From Prevotella sp. (GTDB lineage Bacteria; Bacteroidota; Bacteroidia; Bacteroidales; Bacteroidaceae): DNA of 64,000 nt. Position 1 is the stretch's first letter, and each line of letters begins with the position of its first letter. The stretch lies in assembly GCA_017627765.1 (NCBI GenBank), contig JAGAGD010000115.1, positions 18,586 through 82,585 on the forward strand. Direction: 5' to 3'. Shown here one piece after another: positions 34,583 through 44,855 of the stretch. Made by a program: the position numbers and the translations under genes. The notes beneath the pieces were generated by a model. The model was not told the DNA's origin. It did no database searches and saw only the letters and a list, made by a program, of their open reading frames with translations.

Positions 34583-36745
34583 TTATTTATCTAACAAAAT
34601 ATTCATCATTTCAACTGCTGCTTTAGCAACAGATGTACCTGGGCCAAATACTGCAGCAACGCCAGCCTTATATAAGAATTCGTAGTCTTGAGCTGGAATA
34701 ACTCCACCAGCAATAACCATAATATCTTCTCTACCAAGCTTCTTTAGTTCTTCAATTAACTGAGGAATAAGCGTCTTGTGACCAGCTGCGAGAGAAGAAG
34801 CTCCAACAATGTGAACGTCATTCTCAACTGCTTCACGTGCTGCTTCGGCTGGAGTCTGGAATAATGGTCCCATGTCGACATCAAAACCACAATCTGCATA
34901 ACCAGTTGCAACAACTTTTGCACCACGGTCGTGTCCATCTTGTCCCATTTTAGCAACAAATATACGTGGACGACGACCTTCTTTCTTTGCAAACTCTTCT
35001 GTTAACGCACAGGCTTTATCAAAGTCTGGATCGTTTTTACTTTCTGATGAATACACTCCCGAAATAGTTCTAATTACTGCTTTATAGCGACCAACAACCT
35101 CTTCGCATGCGTCACTAATTTCTCCTAAAGTACAACGCAAGCCTGCTGCTTTAACTGCAAGAGCAAGCAAGTTGTTTTTACTCTTCTTTCCTTCTGAGAA
35201 TTCTCTTACGCACTCTGTAATTTCAGCCAATGCAGCTTTACATGCAGCTTCATCTCGATTTGCGCGTAATTCCTTAAGACTTTCTTCTTGCTGTAAGCGT
35301 ACTGCTGTATTATCAACTTCAAGAATATCGATAGGGTCTTCATGCTCAAGGCGATACTTATTTGTACCAACAATAGTCTGAACACCAGAGTCAATACGTG
35401 CTTGTGTGCGCGCAGCAGCTTCTTCAATACGCATTTTTGGCAGACCAGTTTCAATAGCCTTAGCCATACCACCTAGTTTCTCTATTTCCTGAATGTGCTC
35501 CCATGCTTTATGTACAAGTTCATTTGTCAAAGTCTCAACATAGTAAGAACCTGCCCATGGGTCAATCTGCTTGCAGACTTTAGTCTCATTCTGAATATAT
35601 ATCTGAGTATTACGAGCAATACGAGCAGAGAAGTCTGTTGGCAATGCAATTGCTTCGTCGAGTGCGTTAGTATGAAGTGATTGGGTATGTCCAAGAACCG
35701 CAGCCATCGCTTCAATACAAGTACGACCAACATTGTTAAAAGGATCTTGTTCTGTTAATGACCATCCAGAAGTCTGGCTGTGTGTACGCAAAGCAAGTGA
35801 CTTAGGATTTTCTGCTCCAAAGCTCTTAACAATCTTAGCCCAAAGCAGACGGCCTGCACGCATTTTAGCAATTTCCATGAAGTGATTCATACCTATAGCC
35901 CAGAAGAACGACAAACGAGGCGCAAATTTATCTACAGGAATACCAGCATTAACACCAGTTCTCAGATAATCCATACCATCTGCGAGAGTATATGCCAACT
36001 CTATATCAGCTGTTGCTCCAGCTTCTTGCATATGGTATCCAGAAATTGAAATTGAGTTGAATTTTGGCATGAACTGTGAAGTGTATTCGAAGATGTCTGC
36101 AATAATCTTCATTGAGAATGCTGGTGGATAAATATATGTATTACGCACCATGAACTCTTTCAAAATATCATTCTGGATCGTTCCCGCCATTTCCTCAAGT
36201 TTAGCACCTTGTTCTAATCCTGCATTAATGTAGAAAGCAAGTATTGGAAGTACAGCTCCATTCATTGTCATTGAAACTGACATCTTGTTCAATGGGATAC
36301 CAGCAAACAAGACTTTCATATTCTCCAATGAGCAAATAGATACACCAGCTTTTCCAACATCACCAACAACACGAGCATTGTCTGGATCATATCCACGGTG
36401 GGTAGGAAGGTCAAATGCAACAGACAATCCTTTCTGGCCACTAGCAAGATTTCTACGATAGAAAGCATTAGACTCCTCTGCTGTCGAGAATCCTGCGTAC
36501 TGACGAATTGTCCATGGGCGGAATGGATACATCATTGAGTATGGACCACGAAGGAAAGGAGGAATACCAGCTGTAAAATCTAGATGTTCCATTCCCTCAA
36601 GGTCTTCTTTTGTATATACAGGACGAACCTCAATATGTTCTGGGGTCTTCCAATGAGCCTTAATGTTGTTAGCGTTTAGCCATTCAGAACCATTAACGGC
36701 TTTAATACCAGCATAAATATCTATGTCTTTAAAATTCTTTCTCAT
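34583..36745 (-). CDS. mutB: methylmalonyl-CoA mutase, large subunit
   Basis: A 720-residue B12-dependent mutase interconverting succinyl-CoA and methylmalonyl-CoA. The N-terminal TIM barrel carries [14 protein letters not shown] and [18 protein letters not shown] with substrate contacts. The C-terminal cobalamin domain has the DxHxxG motif in [15 protein letters not shown] near residue 600, and the later [12 protein letters not shown]. It works with the small subunit encoded 21 bases upstream. It is part of succinate-propionate metabolism. Confidence 0.96.
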   Translation of the reverse strand: MRKNFKDIDIYAGIKAVNGSEWLNANNIKAHWKTPEHIEVRPVYTKEDLEGMEHLDFTAGIPPFLRGPYSMMYPFRPWTIRQYAGFSTAEESNAFYRRNLASGQKGLSVAFDLPTHRGYDPDNARVVGDVGKAGVSICSLENMKVLFAGIPLNKMSVSMTMNGAVLPILAFYINAGLEQGAKLEEMAGTIQNDILKEFMVRNTYIYPPAFSMKIIADIFEYTSQFMPKFNSISISGYHMQEAGATADIELAYTLADGMDYLRTGVNAGIPVDKFAPRLSFFWAIGMNHFMEIAKMRAGRLLWAKIVKSFGAENPKSLALRTHSQTSGWSLTEQDPFNNVGRTCIEAMAAVLGHTQSLHTNALDEAIALPTDFSARIARNTQIYIQNETKVCKQIDPWAGSYYVETLTNELVHKAWEHIQEIEKLGGMAKAIETGLPKMRIEEAAARTQARIDSGVQTIVGTNKYRLEHEDPIDILEVDNTAVRLQQEESLKELRANRDEAACKAALAEITECVREFSEGKKSKNNLLALAVKAAGLRCTLGEISDACEEVVGRYKAVIRTISGVYSSESKNDPDFDKACALTEEFAKKEGRRPRIFVAKMGQDGHDRGAKVVATGYADCGFDVDMGPLFQTPAEAAREAVENDVHIVGASSLAAGHKTLIPQLIEELKKLGREDIMVIAGGVIPAQDYEFLYKAGVAAVFGPGTSVAKAAVEMMNILLDK

Positions 36746-36766
36746 GACTTATAATTTTTAACAACA

Positions 36767-38620
36767 TTAAATACCTAATTTATTATTATATTCTTTCAAA
36801 GTTTCAAGAACATTACACTTCACGTGAATAAAGTTCTCAATACCAGCAGCTTTCAAGTCTTCCATACAAGCTGGTGCACCAGCGACAACAAACATTGCGC
36901 GGTTATCAAGATACTTGAATGCGGGTACTGCGTATTCTGCATATTCATCATCACTTGAGCAGAGCACAACGATATCAGCATTAGCCTTTAATGCAGCATC
37001 AACACCTTCTTCAACTGTTTTAAATCCCAAATTATCAATTACTTTATAACCAGCACATGCGAGGAAATTGCAAGAGAATTGGGCGCGTGCCTGACGCATG
37101 GCAAGATTACCAATTGTCAACATAAATGCGACTGGAGTTTTTGACTCTTCTGTATGAATTCGTAAATCTTCAAAATCAGCAGCTAAACGAGTACTCTGAA
37201 TTGACTTAAACGTAGATTCACCATTTCCGTGAGCACATCCACATGCACAAGACAATGCACGTTTATTTTCAGATTTTTCAATAAAGTTAGGGAATTGATT
37301 TGTACCAAGAATAAACTCTTTACGCTTTGCAGCATCACCATGTCGCTTTACATTTGTTGAGTTAATATCATCTTGTACAGTTCCAGCCTTAACTGCAGCT
37401 AAGAAACCTCCTTCTTCTTCCACTTTTAAGAAAATCTTCCAACCTTCAACAGCTAAACTATCAGTAAGGTGTTCAATATAATAAGAACCTGCACCTGGAT
37501 CCACAACCTCACCAAAGTGGCATTCATCTTTCAGCAATAACTGTTGGTTGCGTGCAATTCTTTCAGAAAAGTCTGTTGGCAATTCGTATGTTGAATCAAA
37601 TGGAACTACTACCATTGAATGTACACCACCTAACGCAGCACTCATAGCTTCAGTCTGACTACGTAGCAGATTTACATAGCTATCAAATATCGTCTGATTA
37701 TATTTAGAAGTTGTAGCATTTACAATCATCTTGCATGCACAATCACACTTAGGATCATACTGCTTTACAATCTGAGCCCAGAGCATACGCGCTGCACGGA
37801 ATTTAGCTAACTCCATAAAATAATTCTCAGAAATACCCATATTGAACTTTATTTTCTTTGCAGCTAAATCAGCATCTATGCCAGCATCAGTAAGCTGTGC
37901 TAAATATTCATTACCCCAAGATAGAGCATAACCCAATTCCTGGACTATATATGCACCTGCATTATTTAGTGATTCAGAATTCACTGTAATACATCTGAAA
38001 TTAGGATAATCCTTGAAAATTTCGATAAGTTTTGGAGCTTCTGAAAGTAATGAGGTAACATCCTTGCCTTTCATTACAATTTTTTCCATCGGGTCAAAAT
38101 CAATTGAACCTACAACTTTTTCTTTATCATAACCTTTCTTCTCAAAGTATGATACTAAAACTTCTGCAAGTTCAAGTGTATGACGCTTGCAAGTGTTGAA
38201 ATTAACCTCAACAATATCGCAGCGTATACCTTCAAGTAATGTTTCAATAAATTCGTAGTTTACTTTGTCTCCTGGAACCTTAAAACATAAAGAATCAATT
38301 CCTTTGTTCAGAACATCTAAAGCTTTTTCATTTGCAGCTTTAGCTTCTTCAACGTTGATGTCTTGGCGTACATACCAAGCATTTGAGTCTTTTTTGTTGC
38401 CTCGAACAAATGGGAATTCTCCTGGCAATGAATCTGGTGTTTTAAGTTTCAAAACATCTTCACGACGGTAAAATGGCTGAACATTAAAGCCTTCATTAGT
38501 TCTCCACACGAGTCTTTTCTGAAAATCCGCACCTTTCAAGTCGACTTCTATTTTATCAAGCCATTCTTGAGTGGTTGGAGCTTTAAACTCGGTAAAGAGT
38601 TTTTCCTTTTTGTTTGACAT
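36767..38620 (-). CDS. mutA: methylmalonyl-CoA mutase, small subunit
   Basis: A 617-residue protein homologous to the large subunit but without the DxHxxG cobalamin-binding motif, as expected for the non-catalytic MutA partner. It has the barrel pieces GEFPFVRGN and WYVRQDI and a C-terminal B12-domain-like region (ADIVVLCSSDDEYAEY). A His-Gly and Cys-rich insert near 465 (ALSCACGCAHGNGES) is not a normal catalytic element. It is the first gene of the operon. Confidence 0.95.
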   Translation of the reverse strand: MSNKKEKLFTEFKAPTTQEWLDKIEVDLKGADFQKRLVWRTNEGFNVQPFYRREDVLKLKTPDSLPGEFPFVRGNKKDSNAWYVRQDINVEEAKAANEKALDVLNKGIDSLCFKVPGDKVNYEFIETLLEGIRCDIVEVNFNTCKRHTLELAEVLVSYFEKKGYDKEKVVGSIDFDPMEKIVMKGKDVTSLLSEAPKLIEIFKDYPNFRCITVNSESLNNAGAYIVQELGYALSWGNEYLAQLTDAGIDADLAAKKIKFNMGISENYFMELAKFRAARMLWAQIVKQYDPKCDCACKMIVNATTSKYNQTIFDSYVNLLRSQTEAMSAALGGVHSMVVVPFDSTYELPTDFSERIARNQQLLLKDECHFGEVVDPGAGSYYIEHLTDSLAVEGWKIFLKVEEEGGFLAAVKAGTVQDDINSTNVKRHGDAAKRKEFILGTNQFPNFIEKSENKRALSCACGCAHGNGESTFKSIQSTRLAADFEDLRIHTEESKTPVAFMLTIGNLAMRQARAQFSCNFLACAGYKVIDNLGFKTVEEGVDAALKANADIVVLCSSDDEYAEYAVPAFKYLDNRAMFVVAGAPACMEDLKAAGIENFIHVKCNVLETLKEYNNKLGI

Positions 38621-38671
38621 AGTGTAACGTTTATTATATAAGTTATAAAATTATATTCGTTTTTATCCGTG

Positions 38672-38679
38672 CAAAGGTA
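38672..38679 (-). promoter_or_regulatory. -7 box of the mutase operon
   Basis: TACCTTTG on the minus strand, 51 bases upstream of mutA. No -33 TTG at standard gap. I looked for a cobalamin riboswitch in this 220-base divergent region and did not find one. Confidence 0.5.
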
Positions 38680-38804
38680 AGTGTTTTTTCTGATATTGTA
38701 AAATAAAAAGCAATAAAAAAAAGCTCAATAGTGAAAAATTCAAAAAACACATATTTATCATTAAATAATAATGAAAAAAATGTGTCTAAAAGTAATAATT
38801 TTCA

Positions 38805-38812
38805 TACATTTG
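38805..38812 (+). promoter_or_regulatory. -7 box of the transporter-decarboxylase operon
   Basis: TACATTTG, 28 bases before the transporter start. No -33 TTG at standard gap. Confidence 0.5.
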
Positions 38813-38840
38813 CATCTAATTTCAAATTTGTTAGATAGTT

Positions 38841-40532
38841 ATGGGATGGTTTATTGAACTTTTCACATCGACGGAGTCTGTAGCACACATTGCATTACTT
38901 TATGCAATTGTTATTGCTTCTGGTGTTTATTTGGGTAAAATAAAGATTGGGGGGGTGTCAATCGGCGTAGCATCTGTACTCTTCACTGGTATTATTGCTG
39001 GTCATTTTGGTTTTACTGCCCCCTTTAATATACTTACCTTTATTCAAGATTTTGGATTAATCTTGTTTGTATTTATGATTGGCATGCAAGTTGGTCCAGG
39101 TTTTTTTGAAAGTTTTCGTAAGGGTGGAATTACTTTAAACCTATTATCTACAGTTGGTATACTACTAAATATCCTCGTAATGTTTATTTGCTATTGGGCA
39201 TTTTTTGACACTTCAAATCCAATAAACCTTCCTATGATGATTGGCACCATGTATGGAGCAGTAACAAATACTCCTGCTCTTGGTGCTGCAAATGAAGCAT
39301 TAACATCGGTTTTTTCTTCAGACAAAGTGCCAGAAATAGCTTCAGGATATGCCTGCGCCTACCCTCTTGGTGTGTTAGGAATAATAGGAGCAACTATTTT
39401 AATAAGATATATTTGCAGAATAAATTTTAATAAAGAAGAAAATGAGCTCGAAGAAGCTGAAAAAGAAGATCCAAATGCAAAACCACATGTTATGCATTTA
39501 AAAGTTTCTAATTCATATCTTGCTGGTCGGACTTTAGCTCAAATTCATAATTTTCTAAACCGCGACTTTGTTTGTACACGAATTTTACATGAAGGCAAAG
39601 TCAGTATTCCAAATGCAAACACAGTTTTCGAGCTTAATGATGAAATATTAGTTGTATGTCCTGAAGCAAACAGTGAACCTGTCAAGGCTTTTATTGGTCC
39701 AGAAATTGATGCAGAATGGAATGTTGAGCTTGAAAAACAGCCTCTAGTTTCTAAGCGTATTGTTGTCACAAAGCCATCTATGAATGGAAAGACATTGGCA
39801 AAAATGCGTTTTGCAAGTCTTTATGGAGTTAATGTAACGAGAATAACACGTCAAGGCATTGACATATTTGCTGGCAGAAATCACCATTTCCAAGTTGGTG
39901 ACAGACTCATGGTTGTTGGTCCTGAAGATAATGTTAATCGGGTGGCAGAAATGATGGGTAATTCTATTCGCAGACTCGAAGCGCCCAATATAGCAACAAT
40001 TTTTATAGGAATAATTGTAGGCATAATATTTGGTAGTCTTCCTATAGCAATTCCAGGAATGCCAATTCCACTTAAACTTGGATTAGCAGGAGGTCCATTA
40101 ATAATTGCAATACTTATTGGACGTTATGGTTACCGTGTACACTTAGTAACATACACAACAACAAGTGCAAATATGATGCTTCGAGAAATAGGTTTAGTCT
40201 TGTTTTTAGCAAGTGTTGGTATTAAAGCTGGAAATAGCTTTTTTGATACAATTATAGTAGGCGATGGACTGAAATATGTTTATACAGGTTTCCTTATTAC
40301 TATAATTCCTATATTAATAATAGGAGTTTATGCTCGTCTTAAATACCATTTCAATTATTTTATGATTATGGGCTTCATTGCCGGTACATATACAGATCCG
40401 CCAGCATTAGCATATGCTAACTCTGTTTGTTCAAGAAACACACCAGCCATTGGCTATTCAACTGTTTACCCATTAAGTATGTTCTTGAGGATACTAACGG
40501 CTCAATTGGTTGTTCTATTATTTTGTGGTTAG
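38841..40532 (+). CDS. AspT/YidE-type transporter with two TrkA-C domains
   Basis: A 563-residue membrane protein of the aspartate-alanine antiporter family. About five helices precede a cytoplasmic region (about 200-370) that holds two RCK/TrkA-C domains ([20 protein letters not shown] and [18 protein letters not shown]), and five or six helices follow. Sequences [16 protein letters not shown] and [15 protein letters not shown] are the paired family repeats. The substrate is not fixed by sequence; dicarboxylates or amino acids are plausible. It is divergent from mutA and heads the operon with the decarboxylase subunits. Confidence 0.88.
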   Translation: MGWFIELFTSTESVAHIALLYAIVIASGVYLGKIKIGGVSIGVASVLFTGIIAGHFGFTAPFNILTFIQDFGLILFVFMIGMQVGPGFFESFRKGGITLNLLSTVGILLNILVMFICYWAFFDTSNPINLPMMIGTMYGAVTNTPALGAANEALTSVFSSDKVPEIASGYACAYPLGVLGIIGATILIRYICRINFNKEENELEEAEKEDPNAKPHVMHLKVSNSYLAGRTLAQIHNFLNRDFVCTRILHEGKVSIPNANTVFELNDEILVVCPEANSEPVKAFIGPEIDAEWNVELEKQPLVSKRIVVTKPSMNGKTLAKMRFASLYGVNVTRITRQGIDIFAGRNHHFQVGDRLMVVGPEDNVNRVAEMMGNSIRRLEAPNIATIFIGIIVGIIFGSLPIAIPGMPIPLKLGLAGGPLIIAILIGRYGYRVHLVTYTTTSANMMLREIGLVLFLASVGIKAGNSFFDTIIVGDGLKYVYTGFLITIIPILIIGVYARLKYHFNYFMIMGFIAGTYTDPPALAYANSVCSRNTPAIGYSTVYPLSMFLRILTAQLVVLLFCG

Positions 40533-40590
40533 TTCACCCTAATGAAATTTAAAGTTCTAAAAATAACACACACATATATACAATATTCTA

Positions 40591-41529
40591 ATGTCTAAAA
40601 AAATATTATTTGTTGGATTATTGTTTTGTTATATTTCATCAGTCTTTGCCCAAGGTGCTAAAAATATTAAGATTAATGAAGTATTAACAATCAATAAAAA
40701 TAGTATTCAAGATGAATACGGAAGACGGAATGCATGGATTGAGCTAGCAAATATAGCTTTTTCTTCTTATGATGTCCGTGGTATGTATATCACTACGGAC
40801 AAATCTGTTCTTAATAAAGACATATCTGTGCCAGAACGAATTCGAAAAATGTGCCAATTACCGAATGATGATTGCACAAAACTATCGGCAAGAAGACATG
40901 TACTTTTCTTTCTCAACAGTTCACCTACAGATGGTGCGCATCATTTATCAACAAAACTAGACGCCACGGCTCCAGTATGGATTGCCCTGTATGACGGTAA
41001 TGGAGTTGATCTTATAGACTCTGTTACTGTTCCAATTCTTAATGCCAATACGTCTTATGCTCGTGAGAATGATGGTAGATCAAAATGGGTAGTTAAAAAC
41101 ACTGATGCCGTAACTCCATCAACACAAAATTATGTTGCTGGAACAGAGTCAAAGATATCACAACTTAAAAATAATGACCCTAATGGTTTTGGTATCACAG
41201 TGCTTGCTATGGGTATTGTTTTTTCTTGTCTTCTTCTATTATATGTTGCTTTTACCATAATGGGATATATTATGAAACGAAGAAAACGCAAGAAAGAAGA
41301 ATGGCGGAAAACAAAACACAGTAGAAAATTTCACCTTAAGAGAAAAGAAGACGAAATTTCCATTGAAGATGTTGTTTCACTTAATAATGAAATTATTTCA
41401 GATGTGGCAGAAGAAGAATATCTTGCCGTAATTGCAATGGCATTAAAAGAATATGAAGATAATTCTCATGACTCAGAAAGCGGCATTATTACAATTAAAC
41501 ATAGTAATGTGCATTGGAGAAATGTTTAA
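40591..41529 (+). CDS. lamin-tail domain / OadG (sodium pump gamma subunit) fusion
   Basis: A 312-residue protein. A signal peptide ends after residue 20 (SSVFA), then an exported domain of about 22-185 (KNIKINEVLTINKNSIQDEYG, IELANIAF, GMYIT) that fits the lamin-tail (LTD) fold. One helix at 199-228 (GFGITVLAMGIVFSCLLLLYV) and a basic, charged cytoplasmic tail match OadG, the subunit that ties decarboxylase parts together. The fusion occurs in Bacteroidales sodium-pumping decarboxylases. Start 58 bases after the transporter. Confidence 0.85.
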   Translation: MSKKILFVGLLFCYISSVFAQGAKNIKINEVLTINKNSIQDEYGRRNAWIELANIAFSSYDVRGMYITTDKSVLNKDISVPERIRKMCQLPNDDCTKLSARRHVLFFLNSSPTDGAHHLSTKLDATAPVWIALYDGNGVDLIDSVTVPILNANTSYARENDGRSKWVVKNTDAVTPSTQNYVAGTESKISQLKNNDPNGFGITVLAMGIVFSCLLLLYVAFTIMGYIMKRRKRKKEEWRKTKHSRKFHLKRKEDEISIEDVVSLNNEIISDVAEEEYLAVIAMALKEYEDNSHDSESGIITIKHSNVHWRNV

Positions 41530-41552
41530 AATGATTTTTTATAATAAAACTA

Positions 41553-42020
41553 ATGAAAAATAATATGAACACATACGAATACACCGTTAACGGTAAAGAA
41601 TATAAAGTTGAGATTGAAGAGATTGAGGGAAATAAAGCAAAGGTTAATGTAAATGGAAGACCTTTTGAGGTTAATATGAAAAATACCTTAAAGTCAACAG
41701 CTCACAACAAACCAAATCGTGTAGAGATGCCTAAAGTTAACGCTACAAAAACAGAAACAGCTATACAACCTACAGCAAATATTGTAGAAAAACAAGAGAT
41801 CGGAGCTGGAGCAAAAGTAACATCTCCACTTCCTGGAACAGTTACTGAAATAATTGTAAAAGTAGGTGATACAGTAAAACAAGGAGATACTGTCCTTATA
41901 CTGGAAGCGATGAAAATGCAAAATAGCATAGAGGCAGATCAGTCAGGAACCATTACATCAATAATGGTAAAAGAAGGTGAAACCGTTATGGAAGGAGCAA
42001 TACTAGTCACAATAGCTTAA
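41553..42020 (+). CDS. biotin carrier subunit of a sodium-pumping decarboxylase
   Basis: A 155-residue protein. Residues 5-42 resemble a small OadA-linker-like start, a variable linker rich in alanine, threonine and lysine covers 45-88, and a biotinyl domain follows (90-155) with the biotin lysine K121 in EAMKM. It carries the carboxyl group to the membrane beta subunit. A start at ATG 41565 (MNTYEYT) is also possible. It lies 23 bases after the OadG gene and 9 before oadB. Confidence 0.92.
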   Translation: MKNNMNTYEYTVNGKEYKVEIEEIEGNKAKVNVNGRPFEVNMKNTLKSTAHNKPNRVEMPKVNATKTETAIQPTANIVEKQEIGAGAKVTSPLPGTVTEIIVKVGDTVKQGDTVLILEAMKMQNSIEADQSGTITSIMVKEGETVMEGAILVTIA

Positions 42021-42029
42021 AGTTGAATT

Positions 42030-43187
42030 ATGGGATTTATAGATTTTATTGTAAATAATTTTAATGAATTTCTGACCTATACAGGATTCTATAACGCAAC
42101 TTATGGCAACCTTATAATGATTGCTATTGGCATTGTTTTTATTTGGTTGGCTATAAGAAAAGACTTTGAACCACTACTCTTAGTACCCATTGGTCTTGGT
42201 ATTATTCTAGGCAACATTCCATTTCGCGCTGATGCTGGTTTAGAAATCGGTTTATATGAAGACAACTCAGTACTAAATATTTTCTATCAAGGCGTCAGGC
42301 AAGGCTGGTATCCTCCGCTCGTATTTTTGGGCATTGGAGCAATGACAGATTTTTCTGCGCTTATTGGCAATCCTAAATTAATATTGATTGGTGCGGCTGC
42401 CCAATTTGGAATTTTTGGAGCCTACATGGTTGCACTCGCATTAGGATTTGAGCCAAATCAAGCTGCAGGTATCGCGATTATTGGTGGAGCCGACGGCCCA
42501 ACAGCTATATTCCTATCTTCGAAACTATGCCCAAATCTCATGGGTGCAATTGCTGTATGTGCATATTCATATATGGCGTTAGTACCTGTAATTCAACCTC
42601 CATTGATGCGTTTGTTAACAACAAAGAAAGAAAGAGTAATACGAATGAAACCAGCACGTAAGGTTAGTCAGACTGAACGAATATTATTTCCTATTATAGG
42701 ATTATTGCTTACCACTTTCATTGTTCCATCAGGTCTTCCATTACTTGGTATGCTTTTCTTTGGAAACTTGTTAAAAGAAAGTGGAAAAACAACTCGATTG
42801 GCAAAGACTGCCGGTTCATCACTGAATGATGTTGTTGTTGTTTTATTAGGTTTAACCGTAGGTTGTTCTACTCAAGCAAGTGAGTTCTTAACCCTTAATA
42901 CAATAAAGATATTCTTTCTTGGGGCAATGGCATTTATTATTGCATCTACAAGTGGTATTTTATTTGTTAAATTTATGAACTTATTCTTATCGAAAGAAAA
43001 GAAAATAAATCCATTAATTGGAAATGCTGGAGTTTCTGCAGTTCCTATGAGTGCACGTATTTCAAATAATATTGGTTTGGAATATGATCGCCATAACTTC
43101 CTATTGATGCATGCAATGGGCCCAAATGTTGCAGGCGTGATTGGATCTGCTGTTGCAGCTGGTGCACTACTAGGCTTTTTAGTTTAG
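42030..43187 (+). CDS. sodium-translocating decarboxylase beta subunit
   Basis: A 385-residue integral membrane protein of the OadB/MmdB/GcdB family. It couples decarboxylation of carboxybiotin to export of sodium ions. Around ten helices are predicted. The conserved GIAIIGGADGPTAIFLSSKL holds the sodium-site aspartate, and GNLLKESGKTTRL and GPNVAGVIGSAVAAGALL are also family regions. The carboxyltransferase alpha subunit is absent from this operon, so whether the substrate is methylmalonyl-CoA or oxaloacetate is not settled here. The operon ends at the following terminator. Confidence 0.93.
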   Translation: MGFIDFIVNNFNEFLTYTGFYNATYGNLIMIAIGIVFIWLAIRKDFEPLLLVPIGLGIILGNIPFRADAGLEIGLYEDNSVLNIFYQGVRQGWYPPLVFLGIGAMTDFSALIGNPKLILIGAAAQFGIFGAYMVALALGFEPNQAAGIAIIGGADGPTAIFLSSKLCPNLMGAIAVCAYSYMALVPVIQPPLMRLLTTKKERVIRMKPARKVSQTERILFPIIGLLLTTFIVPSGLPLLGMLFFGNLLKESGKTTRLAKTAGSSLNDVVVVLLGLTVGCSTQASEFLTLNTIKIFFLGAMAFIIASTSGILFVKFMNLFLSKEKKINPLIGNAGVSAVPMSARISNNIGLEYDRHNFLLMHAMGPNVAGVIGSAVAAGALLGFLV

Positions 43188-43203
43188 CTTATGATTTATA
43201 TGA

Positions 43204-43245
43204 AAAAAGCACTAATACAACAATAGTATTGTATTAGTGCTTTTT
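43204..43245 (+). terminator. terminator of the decarboxylase operon
   Basis: AAAAAGCACTAATACAA / TTGTATTAGTGCTTTTT, a perfect 17-bp stem with an 8-base loop. It should also act for the converging minus-strand lipoprotein gene. Confidence 0.85.
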
Positions 43246-43303
43246 CTTTTTAATATTCATATTGAGTAATCTGAAAATTAATACAAATATTGTTTGGATA
43301 TAT

Positions 43304-44107
43304 TTAATCCAATTTTTTAAGGCTTACTTGCCAATTATAAGAAATATCTATACCAACCATATAGCAAACATTATCTTCAGGAAGGCATATTGAAGCATAA
43401 TAGTGGAAACCATTTATATCAATTTTTTCTAAAGATATATCACTTAAGATTCCACTTTTTTGATATTTAGCAGGCAAATATTTTAGAAATTCTTGTTTAT
43501 AGAAATTATGTGAGTATCTTTTAATATTACCTTCAAAAATGCCAATATATACAATATTGTCAAAATATAATCTTTCAACCCTAACTCCATTATCATTATA
43601 ACTTCCACAATATACTTTATATGATGACGGATTAACTTGAGTATAAGAATGATATCTCTTATTATTATAGCTTAAAATGGTATCAGTTTTAACCTTTTTG
43701 TTCTGATTTACTGATACAGCTTTTGTTGGTTGAAACAACGAAATATCATTTTCACTTTCTTCACCCAACCTTAACTTTATAACTTCTCCTGTTTGGTTTT
43801 TAAATACGAATAAATGAGGAGTTTGTTTTATAATGAGATACTTGCTACCCTCATCTTCTCCCATATAAAGTGTATCTCTACGTATTTCAAAACGAACCGG
43901 ACGTGAAAGTGAATCTGGGTAATATATTGTATCACCGAATGCACGAAATACAATTTCTTCAGAATCTTCATTAATCCAGATTCCTTGAAGCATCTGTTTG
44001 GCTTTCTTGTCTTCTCTCGGCTTTTCAATTTGTTCTTTTTTTGATTGGCAGCTAAATAGAGACAACAATAGAAATAAAAAGCAAAATCCTTTATTTAGAA
44101 ATAACAT
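43304..44107 (-). CDS. uncharacterised lipoprotein
   Basis: A 267-residue lipoprotein: the signal ends at LFSC with cysteine 20. The rest is largely beta-strand; LQGIWINEDSEEIVFRAFGDTIYYPDS at about 40-70 resembles the DUF4738 lipoproteins of Bacteroides and Prevotella, but I hold this only weakly. No catalytic motif is visible. It follows rfbC by 37 bases on the same strand and may share its transcript, though a link with sugar synthesis is not shown. Confidence 0.7.
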   Translation of the reverse strand: MLFLNKGFCFLFLLLSLFSCQSKKEQIEKPREDKKAKQMLQGIWINEDSEEIVFRAFGDTIYYPDSLSRPVRFEIRRDTLYMGEDEGSKYLIIKQTPHLFVFKNQTGEVIKLRLGEESENDISLFQPTKAVSVNQNKKVKTDTILSYNNKRYHSYTQVNPSSYKVYCGSYNDNGVRVERLYFDNIVYIGIFEGNIKRYSHNFYKQEFLKYLPAKYQKSGILSDISLEKIDINGFHYYASICLPEDNVCYMVGIDISYNWQVSLKKLD

Positions 44108-44144
44108 ACGTAGGTTCTACTATTATTAAATGGGAATTTTTTAT

Positions 44145-44693
44145 TTATTCGAAAACCTCAGCCTCAGACAAGTGACAAGCTTTATTATCTTTTTCACTTG
44201 TCTGAACTTCAAGATTCTCAATAGGCCAATTTATGCCTATTTCAACATCGTCCCATAGAATCGAAGCTTCACTTTGAGGAGCATAAACATTATCAACTTT
44301 GTATGCAAATATTGCTTCATCACTTAGAACTAGAAAGCCATGAGCAAAACCGCGTGGTATATATAATTGTTTTTTATTTTCCTCACTTAACTCAACCATA
44401 ATATATTTACCAAATGTTGGCGAATTCTTTCTAATATCAACAGCAACGTCAACGACAGTTCCTTTAATCACTCTTACTAGTTTAGCCTGGGAAAAATTAC
44501 CTTTTTGATAATGTAATCCTCTCAATACACCTCTGCTTGATTTCGATTCATTATCTTGAATAAAGTTAATCTTACCTATATTCTCATCAAATTCACTTTG
44601 CTTAAATGATTCAAAAAAATATCCTCGTGAATCATTAAAAACTTTTGGCGTAATAATGTATACGCCATCTATTTCTGTTTTCTCGTAATTCAT
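44145..44693 (-). CDS. rfbC: dTDP-4-dehydrorhamnose 3,5-epimerase
   Basis: A 182-residue cupin-fold epimerase in dTDP-L-rhamnose synthesis, used for surface polysaccharides. Motifs are DSRGYFFESFKQSEF, the active-site histidine in VLRGLHYQKG, KGTVVDVAVDIR, IPRGFAHGFLVLSD and YAPQSEASILWDD. Length is normal. The other rhamnose genes (rfbA, B, D) are not in the window. Confidence 0.94.
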   Translation of the reverse strand: MNYEKTEIDGVYIITPKVFNDSRGYFFESFKQSEFDENIGKINFIQDNESKSSRGVLRGLHYQKGNFSQAKLVRVIKGTVVDVAVDIRKNSPTFGKYIMVELSEENKKQLYIPRGFAHGFLVLSDEAIFAYKVDNVYAPQSEASILWDDVEIGINWPIENLEVQTSEKDNKACHLSEAEVFE

Positions 44694-44773
44694 TTATATT
44701 AATTACTTATAGCTAATTTATGTAATTACTTACAGATTCAATCTGCCAAGAATTGACCTATAATTTAATTATG

Positions 44774-44803
44774 CAAAAGTACACATATTATTCTAATTAT
44801 CAA
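44774..44803 (-). promoter_or_regulatory. promoter of the rfbC-lipoprotein unit
   Basis: On the minus strand, TTG (44803-44801), a 19-base gap, then TACTTTTG (44781-44774). It is 80 bases upstream of rfbC. Confidence 0.72.
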
Positions 44804-44820
44804 AAAAAATCTTATAACAT

Positions 44821-44851
44821 TTGCTCTCTTTATAAAAAAAACGTACTTTTG
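44821..44851 (+). promoter_or_regulatory. promoter directly abutting the HU-like/SPOR gene start
   Basis: TTG at 44821-44823, a 20-base gap, then TACTTTTG at 44844-44851. Only four bases separate the -7 box from the GTG start codon at 44856, so transcription should start at or next to the codon. It lies back to back with the rfbC promoter, 17 bases between -33 elements. Confidence 0.75.
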
Positions 44852-44855
44852 CAAA

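Noticed and set aside
38621-38840. Possible cobalamin riboswitch before mutA
   Set aside because: No B12-box-like conserved sequence or fold seen, only promoter elements.
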